Shown here piece by piece: positions 8,163 to 13,666 of a stretch of DNA of 13,666 nt. Numbering within the stretch: the first letter of the stretch is position 1; each line of letters opens with the position of its first letter. The stretch covers positions 1-13,666 of the forward strand of contig JAHIZU010000292.1 of assembly GCA_018814265.1 (NCBI GenBank), given 5' to 3'. This stretch comes from Candidatus Margulisiibacteriota bacterium (lineage in GTDB: Bacteria; Margulisbacteria; WOR-1; O2-12-FULL-45-9). The notes under the pieces are model-generated. The model did not search any database. It saw nothing but the letters and a program-made list of their open reading frames with translations, and had not been told where the DNA came from. The translations under genes were made by a program, and so were the position numbers.

Positions 8163-8258
8163 ATGTTATGGATTATGGTTTACCCCAGTAATGGGGAGCA
8201 TCAAATAAATATTTTAAAGGGAGCTGAGAAATTATGGCAAAAACTATTGCAGAAATAA
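8163..8258 (+). CDS. Possible 31-residue leader or coupling ORF
   Basis: The cysK to DUF39 gap contains an ATG at 8163 preceded by a good ribosome-binding site (GGAAGGTGA, 7 nt away). The peptide begins MLWIMVYPSNGEHQIN and ends at TAA 8256-8258, overlapping the next gene by 25 nt. CCCC-AGTAAT-GGGG inside it can form a short hairpin. It contains no cysteine and only two methionines, so it does not look like a classical cysteine or methionine attenuation leader. It may help translational coupling of the DUF39 gene, or may be a chance ORF. Confidence 0.3.
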   Translation: MLWIMVYPSNGEHQINILKGAEKLWQKLLQK

Positions 8259-9448
8259 ATGAAAAGATCAAAAGCGGCAAGGCGGTCGTGGTTAATGCTG
8301 AGGAGATCATTGAGATCGTGGCAAAAAAAGGTGTTGAACAGGCGGCCAAAGAAGTTGATGTTGTTACCACTGGAACTTTTGGCCCGATGTGCTCATCCGG
8401 AGCCTACTTTAACTTTGGGCATACTAAACCCAAGATCAAGGCTGGTGGAGGCAAGGCGTTGCTTAACAATGTTCCTGTTTATGCGGGTTGGGCGGCAGTT
8501 GATCTCTATATCGGGGCAACCATTGCTGCTCAAGATGATCCCCTCAATAAGATCCATCCAGGTGAGTTTGCCTACGGTGGCGCCCATGTCATAGAGGATC
8601 TGGTGGCAGGCAAGGATGTTCGCTTACAGGTGGAAGCCTATGGAACAGATTGTTATCCACGAAAACATTTGGATAGCTGGATAAACATCAAGGATCTGAA
8701 CGAGGCGGTTCTGTTCAATTCCAGGAATGCCTATCAGAACTATAATGTTGCGGTCAATCTCTCGGACAAGACCATTTACACTTATCTAGGAACTCTGAAA
8801 CCGAAGATCGGGAACGCGAATTACTGCAGCGCTGGACAGCTTTCGCCCTTGCTCAATGACCCCTACTATAAGACGTTAGGGATCGGCACCAGAATATGGC
8901 TCGGTGGTGGAATAGGCTATATAGCCTGGCAGGGGACCCAGCATAATCCGCATGCTCCGAGATTGGCCAACGGCGTCACCAAGCGTCCTGCAGGAACGCT
9001 GGCGGTTATTGGCGATCTAAAGGAGATGAGCCCGAAGTGGATCAAAGGAGTAAGTTTTGTTGGCTACGGGGTCTCTCTCAATGTTGGCATTGGTATCCCG
9101 ATACCCATCCTCAACGAAGAGATCTTGAAGTATACAGCGATAAAGGATGAGGAGATTATCGCCGCGATCGTAGATTATAGCGACGCTTACCCGAACGGCA
9201 AATCAGACATTCTGGGGGAAGTGGATTATAAAACAGTCAAGAGCGGGGAGATCGAAGTGAAGGGCAAAAAGGTTCCTACCTCAGGAATTTCGAGCTACAA
9301 GGCAGCTCTTGAGATTGCCAATGATCTCAAGGAAAGCATCAAAAAGGGCAAGTTCCTGTTAACAGAGAAGGTCGCGGATCTGCCGGTCGGAGATACCGCG
9401 CCCAAATTCAAACCGCTCAAAGAACGCCCGGTAAAGGAGGGGATGTAA
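8234..9448 (+). CDS. DUF39/HcyBio homocysteine biosynthesis protein
   Basis: 404 residues. It belongs to the DUF39 family shown in Methanosarcina (MA1821) and implicated in sulfate reducers to make homocysteine from aspartate semialdehyde and a sulfur donor, together with a NIL-ferredoxin. The N-terminus (AKTIAEINEKIKSGKAVVVNAEE) and the segment TTGTFGPMCSSGAYFNFGH are family signatures. Two cysteines at family-typical places, Cys53 in GPMCSSG and Cys140 in GTDCYPRKH, are candidates for carrying persulfide. The protein ends after the catalytic domain without the CBS pair found in some archaeal members. AAAGGGAG (8216-8223) lies 10 nt before the ATG. The partner ferredoxin starts 1 nt after the stop. 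Confidence 0.88.
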   Translation: MAKTIAEINEKIKSGKAVVVNAEEIIEIVAKKGVEQAAKEVDVVTTGTFGPMCSSGAYFNFGHTKPKIKAGGGKALLNNVPVYAGWAAVDLYIGATIAAQDDPLNKIHPGEFAYGGAHVIEDLVAGKDVRLQVEAYGTDCYPRKHLDSWINIKDLNEAVLFNSRNAYQNYNVAVNLSDKTIYTYLGTLKPKIGNANYCSAGQLSPLLNDPYYKTLGIGTRIWLGGGIGYIAWQGTQHNPHAPRLANGVTKRPAGTLAVIGDLKEMSPKWIKGVSFVGYGVSLNVGIGIPIPILNEEILKYTAIKDEEIIAAIVDYSDAYPNGKSDILGEVDYKTVKSGEIEVKGKKVPTSGISSYKAALEIANDLKESIKKGKFLLTEKVADLPVGDTAPKFKPLKERPVKEGM

Positions 9449-9449
9449 G

Positions 9450-9860
9450 ATGTCAGCGAGCAAAATGGTTTTAACCTTTCCCAAGGACAAAATAGGTAAG
9501 CCGATTGTCTATAAACTTATCAAGGATTTTAACCTTAGCTTTAATATAATGAAGGCCAGTATTACTCCAGACCAGGAGGGTCACATGGTTTTGGAGCTGG
9601 ACGGAGATAAGGCCGAGATTGATAAAGGGATAAAGCACTTGAAAGACGAAGGGGTTAAGATCGATCCTTTAAGCAAAGAAATAAAGGTTAACTGGGATAA
9701 ATGCACTCAATGCACTGCCTGTGTTTCGATCTGCCCGACGGACGCTCTTTATGTTAAGGATCGCCAGACCATGGAAATGGCTTTTGATCCGGAAAAGTGC
9801 ATTGCTTGTGAGCTGTGTATCCGGCCTTGTCCACCAAGGGCGATCGAGGTTCATTTCTAG
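9450..9860 (+). CDS. NIL-domain protein with two [4Fe-4S] clusters (DUF39 partner)
   Basis: 136 residues. Residues 1-75 are a NIL domain, the small ligand-binding fold also found in methionine transporters. Residues 80-136 are a bacterial-type 2x[4Fe-4S] ferredoxin with complete CxxCxxCxxxC motifs at Cys85/88/91/95 and Cys117/120/123/127. It corresponds to Methanosarcina MA1822, which acts with the DUF39 protein in homocysteine formation, probably by reducing or delivering sulfur. The gap to the DUF39 gene is one nucleotide and the ribosome-binding site lies in the end of that gene (AAAGGAGGGG), so the two products are co-translated. It is the last gene of the operon and is followed by a terminator. 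Confidence 0.92.
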   Translation: MSASKMVLTFPKDKIGKPIVYKLIKDFNLSFNIMKASITPDQEGHMVLELDGDKAEIDKGIKHLKDEGVKIDPLSKEIKVNWDKCTQCTACVSICPTDALYVKDRQTMEMAFDPEKCIACELCIRPCPPRAIEVHF

Positions 9861-9880
9861 ACCTGTTTTTCACTAAAATC

Positions 9881-9914
9881 AAGGCCTCCGGGGTTTGCCT
9901 CGGGGGCCTTTTTA
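9881..9914 (+). terminator. Strong intrinsic terminator of the cysK operon
   Basis: About 13 base pairs can form between 9881-9893 (AAGGCCTCCGGGG) and 9898-9910 (CCTCGGGGGCCTT), with a 4-nt loop, and the stem is followed by a run of T. It lies 20 nt after the ferredoxin stop codon. Confidence 0.88.
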
Positions 9915-9964
9915 TGCAATTTTTTCCCTTCTGATCACGATATATTAAGTAGAGGAGATCGCCT

Positions 9965-10465
9965 ATGCGCGGCAAGCTTTACTATAAGTTAAAGGCCCAA
10001 TTATTAATAGCTGCTTTGAAAAGAAAGCTGCCAGATTTTCTTAAATTTTTCGGCTTGGCTTTCTTGCTGCTGGCGCTGGTCTTTATCCCTTCCTCAGCTA
10101 AACAGTTAACTTTTTTAAGTAAATACCGGATCGCTTATAGCGATTCTGTTGACGCGACTGCTTATAATTCATTGGAGGGCCAAACAGACAGTACCCCATG
10201 GATCACTGCCTCAGGCACTCGTTGTCGCAAAGGTGTCATAGCTGCCAACCACTTGCCGATTGGCACTAAAGTAATTATTGAGGGTTTTGGTGATCAGATA
10301 TTTATTGTTGAGGACCGCATGAACCGCCGTTACAATAGGCGTATTGATATCTGGTTTAGAAATTATGGGGATGCGCTTGCGTTTGGAAAACGAAAGATCA
10401 GATATCACGTTTTAGAGCCTATAGATACACCGCCCCTTTCTCTTGCCTCTTTTATACGCATCTAG
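9965..10465 (+). CDS. Membrane-anchored 3D-domain protein (lytic-transglycosylase-like)
   Basis: 166 residues. A basic N-terminal tail is followed by one transmembrane segment (about 28-43, FFGLAFLLLALVFIP), which probably leaves the rest in the periplasm. Residues 62-150 match the 3D domain, a double-psi beta-barrel related to MltA/RlpA-type cell-wall enzymes and named for three conserved aspartates. Visible are ATAYNS, QTDSTPWITASG (Asp75), HLPIGTKVII, VEDRMNRR (Asp117) and RRIDIWF (Asp128), then ALAFGKR. The likely role is peptidoglycan cleavage or remodelling. The ribosome-binding site is AGAGGAG (9951-9957), 7 nt before the ATG; TATATT (9941-9946) could be its -10 but no -35 is evident. 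It ends 12 nt before larE and holds that gene's promoter in its last codons. Confidence 0.8.
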   Translation: MRGKLYYKLKAQLLIAALKRKLPDFLKFFGLAFLLLALVFIPSSAKQLTFLSKYRIAYSDSVDATAYNSLEGQTDSTPWITASGTRCRKGVIAANHLPIGTKVIIEGFGDQIFIVEDRMNRRYNRRIDIWFRNYGDALAFGKRKIRYHVLEPIDTPPLSLASFIRI

Positions 10466-10471
10466 TATTAT
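10443..10471 (+). promoter_or_regulatory. Leaderless promoter of larE
   Basis: TTGCCT (10443-10448), 17-nt spacer, TATTAT (10466-10471). The expected start of transcription is position 10478, the A of the larE ATG. The -35 and spacer lie in the end of the preceding gene. No Shine-Dalgarno sequence is present. Confidence 0.55.
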
Positions 10472-10477
10472 AGATGC

Positions 10478-11293
10478 ATGTCCCCAAAGCGTGCCAAGCT
10501 CCAAAATATGCTCAAAGAGATGAAGAGTGTCTTGATTGCCTTTTCTGGTGGAGTTGACAGCACTTTTTTACTTAAAGTGGCCCGGGACGCTTTGGGCGAC
10601 AATGTTTTGGCTGTGATCGCTGAATCCCCTACATACCCTGAAAGCGAAGTGCGTTGGGCGGAAGAGATGTGCGAAACGTTAGGCGTTAGGCGACGAACGA
10701 TACAAACTGATGAGTTTGCTGATGAGAACTTTGTCAGTAATCCCCAAGAACGCTGTTATTTTTGTAAAAAAGAGCTTTTTTCTAAACTTCTTCAGATTGC
10801 CAAGGAAAATAATATTCCTTATGTTCTTGATGGATCAAACTTTGATGATAAATCAGATTATCGGCCAGGCACTCAAGCCAAAAATGAGCTAGGTGTTCGA
10901 AGTCCGCTATTAGAATTAGGCTTTACCAAACAGGAGATACGTGAACATTCCCAAAAATTAGGTTTGCCCACCTGGGATAAGCCGTCTTATGCGTGTTTGG
11001 CTTCTCGGATTCCATATGGGACAAGGATAACCCAGGGAATATTAGGGAAAATCAGGGAAGGGGAAGGATTCTTAAGATCCCTTGGCTTCAAGCAGTTACG
11101 GGTACGCCATCATGGCAATATTGTGCGTATAGAGGTTGATAAAGATTCTGTTGCTCAGGTTATGGAAGAAGACCTAATGGATAAAATCTCCAAGAAGTTT
11201 GAATCCCTTGGCTACACCTACGTGACCCTTGACCTCAAAGGCTACCGCACTGGCAGTATGAATGAGGGTTTACCAATAAGTAGACCGGTTTAA
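10478..11293 (+). CDS. larE: ATP-dependent sulfur transferase LarE (PP-loop family)
   Basis: 271 residues. LarE converts the carboxylates of pyridinium dicarboxylate mononucleotide to thiocarboxylates during synthesis of the nickel-pincer cofactor of lactate racemase and related enzymes. The PP-loop is FSGGVDST (22-29). The LarE signature PSYACLASRIPYG (169-181) carries Cys173, which corresponds to the sacrificial cysteine of the Lactobacillus enzyme. A further pair, ERCYFCKKEL (Cys93 and Cys96), gives the three-cysteine arrangement of homologs that hold a [4Fe-4S] cluster and transfer sulfur catalytically, as described for Thermotoga maritima. No larA, larB or larC is in the window. The 3' end overlaps a convergent gene by 24 nt. 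Confidence 0.93.
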   Translation: MSPKRAKLQNMLKEMKSVLIAFSGGVDSTFLLKVARDALGDNVLAVIAESPTYPESEVRWAEEMCETLGVRRRTIQTDEFADENFVSNPQERCYFCKKELFSKLLQIAKENNIPYVLDGSNFDDKSDYRPGTQAKNELGVRSPLLELGFTKQEIREHSQKLGLPTWDKPSYACLASRIPYGTRITQGILGKIREGEGFLRSLGFKQLRVRHHGNIVRIEVDKDSVAQVMEEDLMDKISKKFESLGYTYVTLDLKGYRTGSMNEGLPISRPV

Positions 11294-11623
11294 GACTAGG
11301 TAAATCTGAATTCCCATTAAAACAACCCAAACAAAAGCATATTGCGTTCGGAAAGCTTCCAGCTCATCTGTGATTTCTTTTGTTTCTACGCTATAGGGGT
11401 AAATTTCCAGTTCCTTAAGGTTCTCGTTTGTTTTAATGATTGTTTTATCCGGGACTGTTATTACAGAGCAATTACGCAGAGGGTTGGGTATTCTTATAAC
11501 AACCGGCTCATCATTAGTCCCTTGGACAGAAAACGGGCTAACGATGCCTGGCTCAAGCTGAATTTCTGCCGCAACCGGCAGACCAATCAAACAGGTTATT
11601 AATATATAAATAATGTATCTCAT
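11270..11623 (-). CDS. Small secreted membrane-anchored protein, paralog 4 of the operon
   Basis: 117 residues, family unknown to me. An N-terminal signal peptide (MRYIIYILITCLIGLPVAA) is followed by a short beta-rich region (about 20-75) that is only faintly like the beta-helix cap of its neighbours. The shared C-terminal module is clear: VETKEITDELEAFRTQYAFVW (80-100), then a hydrophobic helix and the tail NRSTYW. It therefore belongs to the same set as the three upstream genes, with the most diverged ectodomain. Its ATG overlaps the stop of the upstream gene by ATGA. The predicted topology is a periplasmic domain held by a C-terminal inner-membrane helix. The 3' end overlaps larE by 24 nt. 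Confidence 0.72.
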   Translation of the reverse strand: MRYIIYILITCLIGLPVAAEIQLEPGIVSPFSVQGTNDEPVVIRIPNPLRNCSVITVPDKTIIKTNENLKELEIYPYSVETKEITDELEAFRTQYAFVWVVLMGIQIYLVLNRSTYW

Positions 11624-12060
11624 CTTGATCTAATGGCCATATAAACTCCGGCAAAAAGCATGCTCCAGAGCGCTAAATACTGCAGCCGAAAAACAGAAAA
11701 TTCATCCCTGATCTTTTTTGTATCTACTTTTTGCGCGGCAATATTGATTGTTGTTATGTTTGAGCCGACCGGGACCTTGATGGCGGATAAGCCGTAAGAC
11801 GTTGTGCTTACAGTCACTTCACCGCTGCTGATTAGATTACCTTTAACGATAATTTGCCATTCATCAGGTGAAAACCGATCATTATTATATTCATAAACGC
11901 AGTTTATTTTTGTGCCAGGAAGGATAATTAAGGTGCTGCCCTTGGGAACAGTGACATTACTTTTCAGTTCAACCTCACCAGACCAAATTGTGGTAGCTCC
12001 AATTGAAGGAATCTCGATTAAGAGCGATAAGATTAATATGATTGCAATATTTCTGATCAT
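11620..12060 (-). CDS. Small secreted membrane-anchored protein, paralog 3 (beta-helix cap-like)
   Basis: 146 residues, function unknown. The signal peptide covers about 1-22. The ectodomain begins TTIWSGEVELKSNVTVPKG and goes on TLIILPGTKI, which is the N-terminal cap and first turn seen in many right-handed parallel beta-helix proteins (W-x-G, V-P-x-G, L-x-I-x-P-G-T). It is too short for a full beta-helix. The C-terminal module KVDTKKIRDEFSVFRLQY leads into a transmembrane helix (about 124-143) ending in RSR. It starts within the stop of the upstream paralog (ATGA) and its own stop overlaps the next start in the same way, which implies coupled, stoichiometric synthesis. Confidence 0.75.
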   Translation of the reverse strand: MIRNIAIILILSLLIEIPSIGATTIWSGEVELKSNVTVPKGSTLIILPGTKINCVYEYNNDRFSPDEWQIIVKGNLISSGEVTVSTTSYGLSAIKVPVGSNITTINIAAQKVDTKKIRDEFSVFRLQYLALWSMLFAGVYMAIRSR

Positions 12061-12461
12061 CTGGCCTCAATTAATATAAAAGTGCTGGCAAAAAGCAGTG
12101 ACCATAGTATAGCATACTGGGCTTTGAACACATTAAACTCCTCTTTTAAAATTTCCGTGTCAACATCGTATGGCTTGACTTTGATAACTTCAATAGTTGA
12201 TGAATTCGTTAGCAAAGTGTTGTAGAAATCAACTCGCTTATCTTCTTCTCCCAGAATGTTGAGTGTGCCAAAGGAAATAATCTTATTTCCATTGGTAAAA
12301 ACCTTTGTCCCCGGCGCAATAGTGAGGGACAAGCCGCTTGGGACAATAATGTCTTCAGTTAAATTAATACTGCCTGCCCAAACTGCATTTTTATCAAGCT
12401 GTAAAGCCAGGCATTGGCTGGCCAGGGCCAATATTAAAATAATAGCAATTGTTCTTAACAT
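12057..12461 (-). CDS. Small secreted membrane-anchored protein, paralog 2 (beta-helix cap-like)
   Basis: 134 residues, function unknown. Signal peptide about 1-20. The ectodomain reads NAVWAGSINLTEDIIVPSG and then LTIAPGTKVF, closely parallel to paralog 3, with a second short turn (ISFGTLNILGEEDKRVDF). The C-terminal module is VDTEILKEEFNVFKAQYAIL (about 101-120), followed by a hydrophobic helix and a terminal EAR. Comparison of paralogs 2 and 3 shows the whole protein is homologous, not only the tail. It begins one nucleotide after the stop of paralog 1. Confidence 0.75.
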   Translation of the reverse strand: MLRTIAIILILALASQCLALQLDKNAVWAGSINLTEDIIVPSGLSLTIAPGTKVFTNGNKIISFGTLNILGEEDKRVDFYNTLLTNSSTIEVIKVKPYDVDTEILKEEFNVFKAQYAILWSLLFASTFILIEAR

Positions 12462-12462
12462 C

Positions 12463-12780
12463 TTATCGATACCTTGTTAACCAGTTATAATAAAGCGCTA
12501 AAGATAGATATATGCCAAAGATAACGTAACGGTTGCGAAACATTTTAAATTCATTGATTTCATCTTTGATGTCCAATTTTTCCGGCACTACGATTACTTT
12601 TTGAGTGTTGGCTGATAGATCGATCTTGGCTAATGGGGAAATTACCACTGCTTGGTCAGCAGAGCCGTTTAAAGTAATGTTTTTAGCCCAGCTTTCCTGG
12701 GTAATTAGCACGTCTGACCAGGCCATTGTATTGGGCAGTAAAATAAATATTAAAATTAAGAGGCAACTGATAATTTTCAT
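12463..12780 (-). CDS. Small secreted membrane-anchored protein, paralog 1
   Basis: 105 residues starting at the ATG at 12780; a longer reading to 12834 would run into the upstream gene and lacks a signal peptide at its start. The signal peptide is MKIISCLLILIFILLPNTMA. The ectodomain is short and degenerate (ESWAKNITLNGSADQAVVIS aligns loosely with the W-x-G to P-G-T region of paralogs 2 and 3). The C-terminal module is LDIKDEINEFKMFRNRYVIF, followed by a hydrophobic helix and RYR. Its start lies 1 nt after the stop of the outer-membrane protein gene, making it the second gene of the operon. Confidence 0.72.
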   Translation of the reverse strand: MKIISCLLILIFILLPNTMAWSDVLITQESWAKNITLNGSADQAVVISPLAKIDLSANTQKVIVVPEKLDIKDEINEFKMFRNRYVIFGIYLSLALYYNWLTRYR

Positions 12781-12781
12781 T

Positions 12782-13363
12782 TTAAAAATAAATGCTCGAA
12801 GCAATGTATGGTCCGCGCATCGAATCTTCCCCATTAAATTTTAATTCTTTATAACCCAAGCGAACATTGAAATCGCCGTAGTCATCTCCCCAGTAAGCTA
12901 GCCAGCCCAGGTCATAACTAAGGATGTTGGGGCCAACTACATTGAGATACATGCCCCAAATGGGGGAGAAGCTTCTGGCCCATTTTATCCTGGCATTGAG
13001 CTGGTGGATCTCAAAATTCACATTAGTGGCTTTATCCAGAATGTTGTTGTAGGTCAAATAGGACGGGCCAATGCCTAGGGATGAGTCAGGGTCGTCAGCT
13101 GTTTTGTATAGTAATGATATTTCATTATAGTTAATTTTCGTGGTTGAGATTTCGCCCACGCCGCCTCTAACTTCCGCATTTAAACGTTTGAATATGTTGC
13201 CGCTGCAAACAATGCCGCAGGTAACTAAACTTGATTGTGTATTGCCCTTTTTGCTGGAAAACGAAAAATATTCCGGGCCATAGGCAAGGTTGTAGGAAAA
13301 AGGGCGGGCCAGAGAGGGGGCTGCTATAAGTATTACCAGTAAGGCAATAGAGAGGAATTTCAT
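12782..13363 (-). CDS. Outer-membrane beta-barrel protein, first gene of the five-gene operon
   Basis: 193 residues from the ATG at 13363 (an ATG at 13399 would overlap the -35 and precede the signal peptide). The signal peptide is MKFLSIALLVILIAAPSLA. The rest is built of alternating polar/aromatic stretches typical of small barrels (YNLAYGPEYFSFSS, LNARIKWARSF, GDFNVRLGYKELKF) and ends in SSIYF. A C-terminal phenylalanine is the usual outer-membrane insertion signal, so the cell should be diderm. I cannot name the family; the size suggests about eight strands. It is expressed from a consensus promoter with no leader, is co-transcribed with the four small membrane proteins, and diverges from an Rrf2 regulator gene. 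Confidence 0.72.
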   Translation of the reverse strand: MKFLSIALLVILIAAPSLARPFSYNLAYGPEYFSFSSKKGNTQSSLVTCGIVCSGNIFKRLNAEVRGGVGEISTTKINYNEISLLYKTADDPDSSLGIGPSYLTYNNILDKATNVNFEIHQLNARIKWARSFSPIWGMYLNVVGPNILSYDLGWLAYWGDDYGDFNVRLGYKELKFNGEDSMRGPYIASSIYF

Positions 13364-13370
13364 TATTTTA

Positions 13371-13399
13371 ATTCTATAGATTGTGGCGCTGAATGTCAA
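13371..13399 (-). promoter_or_regulatory. Leaderless promoter of the five-gene small-protein operon
   Basis: On the minus strand: TTGACA (13399-13394), 17-nt spacer, TAGAAT (13376-13371). The expected start is about 13364, one base before the ATG at 13363. No Shine-Dalgarno sequence lies between. Confidence 0.7.
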
Positions 13400-13419
13400 G
13401 AAAACAAGGCGTTTGGGCG

Positions 13420-13442
13420 TAGTTGACAGAATTAGTCAAGTA
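13420..13442. promoter_or_regulatory. IscR/Rrf2-type operator candidate between divergent genes
   Basis: A 23-bp palindrome with core TTGAC-N7-GTCAA, extended by TAG and GTA at the two ends. It covers the -35 and most of the spacer of the Rrf2 promoter and lies about 20 bp upstream of the -35 of the divergent operon. As I recall it, the pattern fits the type 1 IscR site of E. coli closely, and it shares TTGA-N9-TCAA with the site at 6662-6684. Confidence 0.65.
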
Positions 13443-13451
13443 TAATATAAT
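13423..13451 (+). promoter_or_regulatory. Consensus sigma-70 promoter of the second Rrf2 gene
   Basis: TTGACA (13423-13428), exactly 17-nt spacer, TATAAT (13446-13451): both hexamers are perfect. A second TATAAT at 13441-13446 has a spacer too short to use. The expected start is about 13458, three bases before the ATG at 13461. Confidence 0.82.
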
Positions 13452-13460
13452 GCGGACGCT

Positions 13461-13666
13461 ATGAAACTCTCAACTAAAGGCAGATACGGAGTAACGGCCA
13501 TGTTTGATCTGGCATCTCACGGCAAAGGCGAGCCGATCACCGCGGCTGATATAGCTGAACGCCAAGCTATTCCTTTAGCCTATTTGGAACAGCTGCTTTC
13601 AAAATTAAGGCGGGCCGGGTTGGTCCGAACGGTCAGGGGCCCTTCAGGTGGTTATATTTTATCCAA
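13461..13666 (+). CDS. IscR-like Rrf2 regulator, N-terminal part (runs off right edge)
   Basis: The first 68 codons are present. The sequence opens [20 protein letters not shown], then has [20 protein letters not shown] (helix-turn-helix) and the wing [10 protein letters not shown], all close to the IscR/CysE-linked Rrf2 pattern. The region that would show the three Fe-S cysteine ligands is beyond the edge, so a cluster cannot be confirmed. A palindrome of IscR type overlaps its own perfect promoter, which suggests autorepression. It diverges from the outer-membrane/small-protein operon. In many bacteria such a gene precedes cysteine desulfurase and scaffold genes, which may follow outside the window. 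Confidence 0.85.
   Translation, partial: MKLSTKGRYGVTAMFDLASHGKGEPITAADIAERQAIPLAYLEQLLSKLRRAGLVRTVRGPSGGYILS

Noticed and set aside
12781..12834. Longer N-terminus for paralog 1
   Set aside because: It would lie inside the barrel-protein gene and displace the signal peptide; the ATG at 12780 follows the upstream stop directly, like the other junctions.
13364..13399. Longer N-terminus for the outer-membrane protein
   Set aside because: It covers the promoter hexamers, and the signal peptide begins exactly at the ATG at 13363.

Overview
The window appears to be chromosomal DNA of an anaerobic, diderm bacterium of moderate GC content with dense, operon-rich coding. The diderm reading rests on an outer-membrane beta-barrel protein that ends in phenylalanine (12782-13363) and on the relic of an S-layer-homology (SLH) porin (5897-6593). 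SLH-anchored porins are typical of diderm Terrabacteria, such as relatives of Cyanobacteria and Margulisbacteria/Saganbacteria or Negativicutes. The anaerobic reading rests on a Re-citrate-synthase-like enzyme, the DUF39/NIL-ferredoxin homocysteine pathway and LarE. The lineage is an inference, not a firm assignment.

Layout. (1) 1-2881: bioB (left edge, minus strand) diverges from a tight plus-strand operon bioH-like / bioC / thiS-moaD-like / thioredoxin / moeB-thiF-like, which links pimeloyl-ACP synthesis for biotin to a sulfur-carrier activation module. (2) 2862-5573, minus strand: a DRE-TIM condensing enzyme (probable Re-citrate synthase) with an extra C-terminal Cache-like domain, followed after 3 nt by malate dehydrogenase. 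Together they would convert malate to oxaloacetate to citrate. (3) About 5650-6655: a decayed stretch with one doubtful small ORF and a frameshifted SLH-porin pseudogene. (4) 6656-9914: a sulfur-assimilation operon made of an Rrf2 regulator without cysteines, cysK, a DUF39 homocysteine-biosynthesis protein and a NIL/2x[4Fe-4S] ferredoxin, closed by a strong intrinsic terminator. (5) 9965-11293: a membrane-anchored 3D-domain (lytic-transglycosylase-like) protein and larE. (6) 11270-13363, minus strand: a five-gene operon of one outer-membrane barrel protein and four small secreted, C-terminally membrane-anchored paralogs that I cannot assign to any known system. (7) 13461-13666: the start of a second, IscR-like Rrf2 regulator, divergent from operon 6.

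Three themes recur. Sulfur handling appears in at least four places (bioB and the sulfur-carrier cluster, cysK/DUF39/NIL, larE, and two Rrf2 regulators). Leaderless promoters recur: at least five start codons lie 7-9 nt after a good -10 hexamer, with no Shine-Dalgarno sequence. A TTGA-N9-TCAA palindrome lies at the promoters of both Rrf2 genes.

The best candidate for something undescribed is the operon of four paralogs (11270-12780). Each has a signal peptide, a short beta-helix-cap-like ectodomain (degenerate in two of them), and a shared C-terminal module (D/E-E-F-x-x-F-R/K-x-Q-Y followed by a transmembrane helix and a terminal arginine). All positions and motifs were read by eye. No database search was run.
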